From Nostoc sp. LEGE 06077 (GTDB lineage: Bacteria > Cyanobacteriota > Cyanobacteriia > Cyanobacteriales > Nostocaceae): a DNA stretch of 64,000 nucleotides. The notes beneath the pieces are model-generated. The model worked only from the letters and a program-made list of their open reading frames with translations, did no database searches and was not told the DNA's origin. Positions 35,449 through 43,959 of the stretch are shown here, in pieces. Position numbers and translations under genes: made by a program. The stretch covers positions 1-64,000 of the forward strand of contig NZ_JADEWI010000004.1 in the NCBI RefSeq assembly GCF_015207705.1, in the 5' to 3' direction. Position 1 is the first letter of the stretch. Every line of letters starts with the position of its first letter.

Positions 35449-36669
35449 ATGAAGCAGGATAGTGACCTCCGCAATAACTTGAAGTCAATCAGAACCCGCT
35501 TAGGAATGAGCCAGCAAGATTTAGCAAACATCGCTGGTGTCACTCGTCAAACTATTAGTGGTGTAGAGTCGGGACAATATGCTCCTTCTGTTGCCATCAC
35601 CCTAAAATTAGCGAAAGCACTTGGCTGTCAAGTTGAGGATCTATTCTGGTTAGAGCAGGATTTACCGGAAATTGAAGCCATTCTGGCCAAACCTGTCACG
35701 ATTAATCAACCTCTGCGCGTCAGCCTAGCCAGAGTTGGCGGACAATGGATAGCTTATCCTTTAGTGGGAAAAGATGCGTTTCGCCAAGATATGACACCTG
35801 CTGATGGTGAGACAGTTGCGGTGGACGGGTTCCCCGGCATAAGCAAACTGTTGTTAGCGTCAGCGGTAGCGAGGAACGAGCGTCATCCGGAGGGAGAGGC
35901 AGAAAAGCAAATAGGTGCAGATAAAGTCAAAGTCAGGCTTTTAGACGATAATCTCGAAGCACTACATAATACAGTAGTTATTGCTGGCTGTTCACCTGTA
36001 ATTTCCTTATGGGCAAGGGCTACCGAACGCTGGCATCCACAGTTGCGAGTGCATTTTACCTTTGCTAACAGCATGGCTGCATTACACAGTTTATGCAGAG
36101 GTGAAGCGCACATTGCTGGGATGCACCTGTATGATCCGAAAACAGGCGAACATAATGTTCCTTTTGTGCGAGAGGTTTTAGCGGGAAAGTCAGCAGTTGT
36201 AATTACCCTAGGTTTATGGGAAGAAGGATTATTAGTGCCATCGGGTAATCCCAAAGACTGGAAAACACTATCCGATTTAGTTGCAGCCAAAGCAACAATT
36301 ATCAATCGTGAAACTGGCGCTGGTAGCCGGATGCTGTTGGAACGCAAACTACAAGAAGCACAAATACCATTTGATGCAGTCAAAGGATTTGAGCATATTG
36401 TTACCAGTCACCAAGATGTTGCCCAAGCTGTCGCATTCGGGTTAGCCGACGCAGGTATTAGTACAGCATCCATCGCTGCAACCTTTGGCTTAGGATTTAT
36501 CCCACTGCATCAGTCACGCTACGACTTAGTAATTCTCAAGGAATATCTAGAAGAATCACCAATACAACAATTGCTGAGTACCTTGGGACATCGGATGGTT
36601 CACTCGCAATTAGAGGTTCTCGGTGGCTACGACATTAGCAAAATTGGGGAAGTTGTAGCAACTGTTTAG
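35449..36669 (+). CDS. vnfR: VnfR-type repressor: XRE HTH plus molybdate-binding-like domain
   Basis: A 406-residue one-component regulator. An XRE-family helix-turn-helix occupies residues 7-65 (LGMSQQDLANIAGVTRQTIS, ESGQYAPSV). The rest resembles the periplasmic molybdate-binding-like domain family (PBP_like): TVAVDGFPGISKLLLA, AGCSPVISLWARATERWHP, AGMHLYDPKTGEHN, VPSGNPKDW, NRETGAGSRMLL. This matches the architecture I recall for the VnfR1/VnfR2 repressors of Anabaena variabilis, which silence V-nitrogenase genes when Mo is present. A perfect dyad lies about 275 bp upstream, and vnfH follows in the same direction. Residues about 140-152 (ARNERHPEGEAEK) look like a repeat-derived insertion. 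Only one copy is in the window. Confidence 0.85.
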   Translation: MKQDSDLRNNLKSIRTRLGMSQQDLANIAGVTRQTISGVESGQYAPSVAITLKLAKALGCQVEDLFWLEQDLPEIEAILAKPVTINQPLRVSLARVGGQWIAYPLVGKDAFRQDMTPADGETVAVDGFPGISKLLLASAVARNERHPEGEAEKQIGADKVKVRLLDDNLEALHNTVVIAGCSPVISLWARATERWHPQLRVHFTFANSMAALHSLCRGEAHIAGMHLYDPKTGEHNVPFVREVLAGKSAVVITLGLWEEGLLVPSGNPKDWKTLSDLVAAKATIINRETGAGSRMLLERKLQEAQIPFDAVKGFEHIVTSHQDVAQAVAFGLADAGISTASIAATFGLGFIPLHQSRYDLVILKEYLEESPIQQLLSTLGHRMVHSQLEVLGGYDISKIGEVVATV

Positions 36670-36812
36670 GCTGGGGAATAGGGAAATAGGGAGTAAGTAG
36701 GAAGGGTAAAATTTCCTACTACCTTACGGGAAGATGCTAAAAGCGTCTACACACTTCAGAATTTACACTTCACACTTCAATATGTACTGGATTTTCACAG
36801 TTGTGGGAGTAG

Positions 36813-37883
<1,071 letters not shown>

Positions 37884-37910
37884 AGTTTGTTAGTTACCTC
37901 ATCAGCATTG

Positions 37911-37931
37911 GGTGGGCGAAAATAGCCCACT
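37911..37931 (+). terminator. Hairpin after vnfH
   Basis: GTGGGC (37912-37917) pairs with GCCCAC (37925-37930) around a 7-nt loop, 28 bp past the stop. Fe-protein mRNAs often carry stabilising 3' hairpins; there is no T-run, so termination is doubtful. Confidence 0.5.
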
Positions 37932-38096
37932 CTATCCTCAAGATTCTATCAATATTTGGAGGTATTCTCATAGCTGAACTATTGTTTCGGATGTTTTCGC
38001 TTTACCGTTCTTACCGTAACCTTTTCAGATTTTTAATGCGGAATTAGTATTTTATTTTTTCTCTTTCTCTACTTGGTTGGTTGTTTATTTCCAAGG

Positions 38097-38129
38097 GAAT
38101 GGGAAAAATAACTTTCCCATTCTTTTTTT
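38097..38129 (+). terminator. Rho-independent terminator between vnfH and vnfE
   Basis: GAATGGGAAA (38097-38106) pairs with TTTCCCATTC (38113-38122) around a 6-nt loop, followed by seven T residues. It implies that E and N need their own promoter in the 75 bp after it, or that they are expressed by read-through. Confidence 0.85.
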
Positions 38130-38204
38130 ATCTCGCTTCTAGACACACAGATGAGATGAGTTTTTTAGATTCAATTCCCAAATACTACCTGCTAATCACG
38201 AGCT

Positions 38205-39557
38205 ATGAAAACTAATCAAGAAAATACCAACAGACATCCTCATAATTCAATGCCAGACAATGAAGATAGATTTGGGATGGAAGTACCTTCAGCTTTAGAT
38301 GTTCATGAAGATTGTGCTTTTGATGGAGCAATGTTAACTCTTGTACCTATTGTTGATGCTGCACATTTAATTCATGGGCCAAGTGGGTGCATGAGTAATT
38401 ATTGGGGAAATCACAGCAATCTTGCATCTGATTCTAGACTCAACAAAGTTCGCTTTACCACTGATATGGAGGAAAGCGATATTATTTTTGGCGGTGCTAA
38501 TAAATTACAAAAAGCTATTGTCCAGTTAGTTAGACGCTACCAACCTAGTGCTGTATTTGTCTATTCTACTTGTGTTTCTGCTCTGATTGGTGATGACATT
38601 CATGGAGCTTGTAACGATGCTCATGCACAAACAGGAATACCAATTATCCCTGTAGATTCTCCTGGTTTTGTTGGACGCAAAAATTTAGGAATTCGTCTGG
38701 CTGGGGAAACTTTAATAGAACAGGTAATTGGCACAGCCGAACCAGAATTTATTACACCTTATGACATCAATATTATTAGTGAATATAATATCGCCAGTGC
38801 AGTTAATCATATCTTGCCGTTGCTAGAAAAATTAGGTATCAGAGTTTTAGCCAAAATTACAGGTGATACTCATTACAAAGAAATTTGTTATGCCCATCGG
38901 GCTAAACTTAATGTCGTAATTTCGGCAAAAGTGATGTTGAAATTTGCTAAAAAAATGCAGGATAAATTTGATATACCATATATTGAAACATCATTGTATG
39001 GTGTGGAAGAGATTAATCAACTTTTGAGAAATGTTGCTACCAAGCTGGGTAATAATGAACTTAGAGAACGCACAGAAAAATTAATTGCCGAAGAGATTGA
39101 TAATTTATCTGAAAAACTCACATTCTATAAATCCAAACTTGCAGGTAAAACTGTAATTATTGATATGACTGATTTCCCTGTATGGGAGATGATTTCGTCT
39201 GCTAAGTCTTTAGGGATGAATGTGATTCCGATTAGTAGTAGAAGATTGAATCAAGAAGATAAAAATAGACTGAAACAATGGCTTGATAGAGATGACATAG
39301 TTTTAGTAAATGACCAAATCGCCGAGATTATGTTGATAATTAATGAAAATCAAGCTGATCTATTCATAGCAAGCAATGGCTTCAATTCTCTCGCCTGTCA
39401 ATCCCACATTCCTTTCCTCAACATTAATCCAGAACGGCATTATGTTTACGCTGGTTATGTAGGGGTGTTAGCAGCCGCACAAGAATTGTACGCAACTATT
39501 TACAGTCCCATTTGGTCACAAGTACACAAATCTGCACCGTGGGAAGAGGTTGAATGA
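38205..39557 (+). CDS. vnfE: Nitrogenase cofactor scaffold alpha subunit, VnfE/NifE-type
   Basis: A 450-residue NifE-family protein; with NifN/VnfN it forms the scaffold on which the Fe-S-C precursor matures to the Mo or V cofactor. Cluster ligands C37 (HEDCAFDGA), C62 (GPSGCMSN) and C123 (YSTCVSALIGDD) fit the NifE pattern. At the position where I recall a Cys in NifE and NifD (LN-V-V-x-C), this protein has Ser (S240 in LNVVISAKVM). The V assignment rests on neighbours (VnfR-type repressor, vnfH) and on GCMSNYWGNHSN, which differs from ordinary NifE. It is followed 52 bp later by the N subunit. A strong terminator precedes it. Confidence 0.85.
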   Translation: MKTNQENTNRHPHNSMPDNEDRFGMEVPSALDVHEDCAFDGAMLTLVPIVDAAHLIHGPSGCMSNYWGNHSNLASDSRLNKVRFTTDMEESDIIFGGANKLQKAIVQLVRRYQPSAVFVYSTCVSALIGDDIHGACNDAHAQTGIPIIPVDSPGFVGRKNLGIRLAGETLIEQVIGTAEPEFITPYDINIISEYNIASAVNHILPLLEKLGIRVLAKITGDTHYKEICYAHRAKLNVVISAKVMLKFAKKMQDKFDIPYIETSLYGVEEINQLLRNVATKLGNNELRERTEKLIAEEIDNLSEKLTFYKSKLAGKTVIIDMTDFPVWEMISSAKSLGMNVIPISSRRLNQEDKNRLKQWLDRDDIVLVNDQIAEIMLIINENQADLFIASNGFNSLACQSHIPFLNINPERHYVYAGYVGVLAAAQELYATIYSPIWSQVHKSAPWEEVE

Positions 39558-39609
39558 TATTACCTGTTGGGATGAATCCTCATCAATAAACTTGCACCAA
39601 AGTTGAATT

Positions 39610-40896
39610 ATGGCAATTGTTAGTATTACCAGTACATCAGTTACAGTTAATCCTCTGAAACAAAGTCAAGCAATTGGCGCAATTTTAGCATTCTTAGGCT
39701 TGATAGGAATGTTGCCTTTATTGCATGGTTCACCTGGTTGTAGTGCTTTTACTAAATCTCCTCTCGTACAGCATTTGCATACGGCAATTCCCCTTTCTAG
39801 TACGGCGATGACAGAAGTCTCGACTATTTTGGGTGGTGAGGAGAAGGTTGAAGAGGCAATTTTACAGATGGTGCAGAGATATCAACCAGAAATTGTCGGT
39901 TTATGTACCACTGGATTGACGGAGACTAGAGGTGATGATCTGCGGCGTTTGACTAAAGATATTCGCCAACGTTACCCAGAATTGAATGATTTACCAATTG
40001 TCTTAGTTTCTACGCCAGATTTTAAAGGGACTTTGCAAGATGGTTTCGCCGCCGCGGTGGAAAGCATCGTTAAGGAAATTCCCCAAAATAGTGACGGCTG
40101 TTGTCTTCAGCAAGTTGTAGTGTTGGCGAGTTCTGCGTTTACACCCGCCGATGTCGAACAGGTACAAGAAATAATTGCGGCTTTTGGTTTGCAGGCGATC
40201 GCAATTCCTGATCTTTCTGGTTTACTAGATAGTCAGTGGGATCGTGACTATAACGGCATCACAGCCAGCGGTACAACTTTGGCACAATTACAACAAATAG
40301 GTCATTCTGTCTTCACTTTAGCTTTGGGTGCAAGTATGCGCGGTGCTGCCAAAATTTTAGAACAGCGTTTTGACATTCCTTATGAAATATTTAATGAATT
40401 AACCGGATTAGATGCAACGGACAGATTTCTGCAAGCATTGGCAGATATTAGCGGTAATACTGTCCCAGAAAAATATCGTCGCCAACGCCGTCAATTACAA
40501 GATTTGATGCTGCATACTCACACTTACTTTGGTGGTAAGCGAGTTTCTGTCGCACTCGAACCAGACTTGCTTTTGTCTATGGTGACTTTTTTACAGTCTA
40601 TGGGTGTGCATATTCATGCAGCTGTCACAACAACACGTTCTCCGGTGCTGGAAAAACTGGCGATTCCTTGTGTTACTATTGGTGACTTAGAAGATTTTGA
40701 GCAGATGGCAGTTGGTTCTGACTTGCTGATTGCTAATTCTTGTGCGGTTGCGATCGCGCAACGCCTGAATATCCCCCTTTATCGTCAAGGAATCCCAATT
40801 TTTGACCGCTTAGGCCATGCTTTCTCTACTAAAGTTGGCTACCAAGGTACTATGCAGCTTTTATTAGATATCGGTAACTTATTTTTGACGTGTTAA
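39610..40896 (+). CDS. vnfN: Nitrogenase cofactor scaffold beta subunit, VnfN/NifN-type
   Basis: A 428-residue NifN-family protein, partner of the preceding E subunit. The N-terminus reads NPLKQSQAIGAILAFLGLIG, close to the NifN signature NPLKxSQPLGAxLAFLG, and is followed by HGSPGC with cluster ligand C44 and STAMTEVSTILGGEEKVEEAI. It starts at ATG 39610, 52 bp after vnfE, on the same transcript by spacing. No nifX/vnfX or vnfDGK follows; the next gene is a truncated HsdR-like protein behind an operator. Confidence 0.85.
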   Translation: MAIVSITSTSVTVNPLKQSQAIGAILAFLGLIGMLPLLHGSPGCSAFTKSPLVQHLHTAIPLSSTAMTEVSTILGGEEKVEEAILQMVQRYQPEIVGLCTTGLTETRGDDLRRLTKDIRQRYPELNDLPIVLVSTPDFKGTLQDGFAAAVESIVKEIPQNSDGCCLQQVVVLASSAFTPADVEQVQEIIAAFGLQAIAIPDLSGLLDSQWDRDYNGITASGTTLAQLQQIGHSVFTLALGASMRGAAKILEQRFDIPYEIFNELTGLDATDRFLQALADISGNTVPEKYRRQRRQLQDLMLHTHTYFGGKRVSVALEPDLLLSMVTFLQSMGVHIHAAVTTTRSPVLEKLAIPCVTIGDLEDFEQMAVGSDLLIANSCAVAIAQRLNIPLYRQGIPIFDRLGHAFSTKVGYQGTMQLLLDIGNLFLTC

Positions 40897-40917
40897 TCAT
40901 CTTGCAAGTTCTAGATA

Positions 40918-40938
40918 TTTACCAACTAATTTGGTAAA
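40918..40938. promoter_or_regulatory. Operator copy 5 (hsdR-like promoter, perfect arms)
   Basis: TTTACCAA (40918-40925) and TTGGTAAA (40931-40938) flank CTAAT, giving perfect 8-bp arms and the same 5-bp spacing as the other sites. It lies 22 bp after the vnfN stop and about 104 bp before the next start. A lone ACCAACC half-site appears near 41020. Confidence 0.8.
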
Positions 40939-41041
40939 AAGACATAATTGATACAATTTGGGTGTTCACTTTGGGCTTTGATGCTTATTAGGCACTATTA
41001 AATACCTGTTCCTACTATACCAACCAAAACTAGTCAGCAAG

Positions 41042-41971
41042 GTGAAAAATTGGCATAGGCGCAAAATTAAGCCTTTCACTTCAATTAATCCTATTAGGTC
41101 AAGAAAAACAATTGCAAAAGCAGCTGGCTTGGCTAAAAAACCTCATCCTTACTGGAATTGGACACCATCAATTGGAGTCGATTCCTTCCTGACGTGGTTT
41201 GAAGTCATTGGCTACACCGTAGAACTAGAAGCAGATATCGCCGCTGGTAGACATCAGAAAGAACGCAACAATGAGACTGAAGTGATTTTAAAAGATAGGC
41301 TGCGTCGCGCTTTAATGCGGATTAATCCTACAATATCATCAGAGGCACTCCAAGAAACTGTTCGTCAGTTGACAGCTTTACCAAATACTAACCTGATTGA
41401 AAACAACCTCCACTTTCATCAATTATTAACTCAAGGGATTGATATTACATACTCCATTAACCATCAAATATTTACCGAAAAAGTATGCCTCATAGACCCA
41501 TCTAATTTACTCAACAATGATTGGTTATTAATTCATCCATTTACTATTGTTGCAGGCAAACATAGTCACCAACTAGATGCGGTTATTTTTATTAATGGCT
41601 TACCTTTAGCCGTTTTTTGTAATCAACCCCAGCAAATAGCACATATATTTAAAGAAGCTCAAGAAACATTACAAAAATATATTCAAAATCTTCCCCAATT
41701 ATTTTTGTATAATGTCTTTCTCGTAATTTCTAATGGTAATCGAGCCAGCATTGGTACATTAACCTGTAACTCAAAAGAGTTTTTACCTTGGCGCACAATA
41801 GATGGTGAAGACTTTCCCCATCTACAAGCAACAGAAATAGATGTGCTAATCCAGAGTATCTTTGACAAGCGGCGCTTTCTAGAATTAATCAAACATTTTA
41901 TAGTGTTTGAACCCAATGGCATCAGCCTCAGTAAAAAGTTACTTCGTTATCATTTCTGTACTGTGCCATAG
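41042..41971 (+). CDS. Truncated HsdR N-terminal protein with lost nuclease motif
   Basis: A 309-residue protein equal to only the N-terminal domain of type I restriction HsdR. Recognisable pieces are LDAVIFINGLPLAVF, LPQLFLYNVFLVISNGNRAS, SLTC/LTCNSKEFLPWRTIDGE, and SIFDKRRFLELIKHFIVFE. In active HsdR the strand after NGLPL ends in E-x-K; here the residues are C193-N194-Q195, so the nuclease should be dead, although D179 remains. The helicase motor is absent: the protein stops just where the YHQ(Y/F)HAV segment would begin. It starts with GTG. A perfect locus operator precedes it, suggesting domestication rather than random decay. Confidence 0.75.
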   Translation: MKNWHRRKIKPFTSINPIRSRKTIAKAAGLAKKPHPYWNWTPSIGVDSFLTWFEVIGYTVELEADIAAGRHQKERNNETEVILKDRLRRALMRINPTISSEALQETVRQLTALPNTNLIENNLHFHQLLTQGIDITYSINHQIFTEKVCLIDPSNLLNNDWLLIHPFTIVAGKHSHQLDAVIFINGLPLAVFCNQPQQIAHIFKEAQETLQKYIQNLPQLFLYNVFLVISNGNRASIGTLTCNSKEFLPWRTIDGEDFPHLQATEIDVLIQSIFDKRRFLELIKHFIVFEPNGISLSKKLLRYHFCTVP

Positions 41972-41980
41972 GCTACTAAC

Positions 41981-41999
41981 TTACCAACAAATTTAGTTT
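41981..41999. promoter_or_regulatory. Degenerate operator-like site
   Basis: TTACCAACAAATTTAGTTT shows a perfect left arm and a mismatched right arm (TTAGT for TTGGT). It lies just after the hsdR-like stop. The whole 394-bp gap 41972-42365 is otherwise AT-rich and holds two further operator sites at 42178-42215. Confidence 0.45.
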
Positions 42000-42177
42000 T
42001 ATAACCTAATATCTGCTGTATACAACCAGTAAATACAAGCTTCAACATTTTGTAAGCTGGGTATCCACTACTATCTTTTTTGGCTTTGATTGAGAATTTT
42101 GCTGAAAATGCCTGCTATAAATATAATTCTGAGCCTCTCGATTTTTCGTCATAGAAATTAATTTTGTTACCACTTGA

Positions 42178-42215
42178 TTACCAACTATCTTGATCTAAAC
42201 CAATAAAGTTGGTAT
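42178..42215. promoter_or_regulatory. Tandem operators upstream of the SUOX-like gene
   Basis: ACCAACTATCTTGAT (42180-42194; one mismatch) is followed directly by ACCAATAAAGTTGGT (42199-42213; perfect arms). Two adjacent dyads 19 bp apart centre to centre suggest cooperative repressor binding. The gene starts 150 bp downstream. Confidence 0.78.
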
Positions 42216-42365
42216 GATTACCCTGTCCAAAGATGTACTGAGTTTTTTCAAAACTCAAACGATGACATTTCTTTTAACCAAGTTGATAAAAACTAGGTCA
42301 ATTTTATGCGCGAAACTATTAGGTTTATAACCAGAATTAAAAACTGTTAATCAAGGAATATTTTT

Positions 42366-43049
42366 ATGTATTTTACTCGCCAGATAGCTAGTGTTTCTTT
42401 GATGTTGTCCATATTAGGATTTTGGCAACCAACCTTAGCTGAACCTGGAAATATTTTACCTTGGAGAAAACAAGAAATACCTGCTCCTTGGGCAAAAAAT
42501 AGATGTCCTGGTGGATTTGTAGAAAAATTTCGTTTAAGTGGCGAACTTAATCATCCAAGGACTTTTACACTTCAAAAACTCACAGAGTTACGAGATTTAG
42601 TAAAAAACCAAAACCCATCAGCCGTTACAGAACTCACTGTTAGCTTTCAAACAGGTTCAGGCCCCAGAACAGAAACATACTATGGAGTTCCACTGTGGGA
42701 TTTCATTAACAATGAAAAAGCTGGTGGTGGACTAGAACCTCGTAATCCTGGACAAAATTCCAAAAATGCCTTTCTACGTCAGTATATTTTAGTGGAAGCT
42801 ACAGATTGCTATGGAGCCGTTGTAGCTATTGGCGAAATTCATCCCAACTTTGAAAATAAATCAATACTAGTTGCATTTGCTAAAAAAGCCAGCGATGGAA
42901 CAGTACAATTGCTGACAGATGAAGGGTTTGCGCGGCTAGTAGTTCCTGGTGATAGAGCCGGAGGACGTTATATTAGCAATATTAGAAATATCGTCGTGCT
43001 TTCTGCGCCACCTTCTCCTTTAGAAGTTAAAGATTTTCGCTATCCTTAA
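42366..43049 (+). CDS. Secreted SUOX-fold (oxidoreductase molybdopterin-binding-like) protein
   Basis: A 227-residue protein with a signal peptide (cleavage near TLA-EP, residue 25). The mature part resembles the small SUOX-fold domain: LSGELNHPRTFTLQKLTEL, ETYYGVPLWDFI, VEATDCYGAVVAIGEIHPNF, then RLVVPGDRAGGRYISNIRNI. Stand-alone domains of this type usually lack the Mo-cofactor cysteine; whether C44 or the Cys in ATDCYG could serve is unclear. It probably acts in the periplasm or outside the cell. Tandem VnfR-type operators precede it, so it may respond to Mo starvation. The next gene follows at 62 bp. Confidence 0.78.
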   Translation: MYFTRQIASVSLMLSILGFWQPTLAEPGNILPWRKQEIPAPWAKNRCPGGFVEKFRLSGELNHPRTFTLQKLTELRDLVKNQNPSAVTELTVSFQTGSGPRTETYYGVPLWDFINNEKAGGGLEPRNPGQNSKNAFLRQYILVEATDCYGAVVAIGEIHPNFENKSILVAFAKKASDGTVQLLTDEGFARLVVPGDRAGGRYISNIRNIVVLSAPPSPLEVKDFRYP

Positions 43050-43110
43050 GTGAGTTTTTTTATATCTATCTCCAAACTGAACAGTTTGTATTTAATAAAT
43101 CATCAGCTTG

Positions 43111-43701
43111 ATGTTAAAAACACATTTTTTTCAAAACCCATTAATAGTTATTTTGGGGTTCGTACTAACTACCTTCGCTACTGCTAAACCCTCGAAAGCA
43201 GCTATCTTTACTTATCAGGGTGATACAACAAATCAACCGATTTGGCGGCGTGTTGCACCAGGTAATCCTCCTACCCTAATTTCTGGACAAAGAGATGGTA
43301 ATTTAGGGATGAGTGTATCTTATAGCGTGTTCGATTTTGTGGTTGATCAATCAGGTTTATATACTATAAGTGGTACATCTAAAGTTACGCCTCTCAATAA
43401 TACGAAATGGGATATTTTTTTGGCTTTATATCAGGACAAATTCAATCCTTCTCAACAGCTAAATAATGTTCTCATAGCAAGTACTAACCCTAATACTGGC
43501 ACTGTTGAATTCAGTAGACAACTGATTTCTCAACGAAAATACTTTTTAGTGACAACTGGCCGGAGAATAGCTGATTTTGGAGTTTTTACCAACTCAATTA
43601 GTGGTTCGGGTAGAGTCATTCCAATTCCTGAATCAGATTCGCTACTATCTGTGTTAGTCGCAAGTGGTGTAACTTTACTACTATACAAGCGAAATTCATG
43701 A
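43111..43701 (+). CDS. Secreted protein with PEP-CTERM-like tail
   Basis: A protein of about 196 residues with a signal peptide (FATAKPSKA-AIF), a beta-rich body (YSVFDFVVDQSGLYTISG, WDIFLALYQDKF) and a C-terminus IPIPESDSLLSVLVASGVTLLLYKR. The tail combines a PEP-like motif, a hydrophobic helix and basic end, as in PEP-CTERM sorting substrates. The function is unknown. It follows the SUOX-like gene in the same direction at about 60 bp and is probably co-transcribed with it. A TTG codon just before is an alternative start. Confidence 0.65.
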   Translation: MLKTHFFQNPLIVILGFVLTTFATAKPSKAAIFTYQGDTTNQPIWRRVAPGNPPTLISGQRDGNLGMSVSYSVFDFVVDQSGLYTISGTSKVTPLNNTKWDIFLALYQDKFNPSQQLNNVLIASTNPNTGTVEFSRQLISQRKYFLVTTGRRIADFGVFTNSISGSGRVIPIPESDSLLSVLVASGVTLLLYKRNS

Positions 43702-43959
43702 AGAAAAATTCATGATTCAGAATTTACCTGAAGTTATTTAACGTCCCTAATGTTAATTTTGGCAATAAAAAATCTTTGTTTTGAAACTCTTGACTTCACT
43801 CCTGTTTATTTTGAAACAATTATAGTTATATAGAAATCATATTTGATTTGGAGAAAAAAACTCAGTACACATGTGTTACTTGTTTTCCTGTTCCCTATTC
43901 CCTACCTACACAAGTAATTTCAATAATCAAGTCGGATTCCTATAGTGATGAGTTGGGAT

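Noticed and set aside
35883-36383. 166-codon frame opposite the VnfR-type gene
   Set aside because: Composition and Ser/Arg richness fit an antisense shadow; the plus-strand domain is continuous across it.
38205-40896. vnfD/vnfK or chlorophyll BchN/ChlN-type subunits
   Set aside because: Lengths and N-termini (CAFDGA, NPLKQSQ) match NifE and NifN, and the N protein lacks the extra P-cluster ligands of K subunits.
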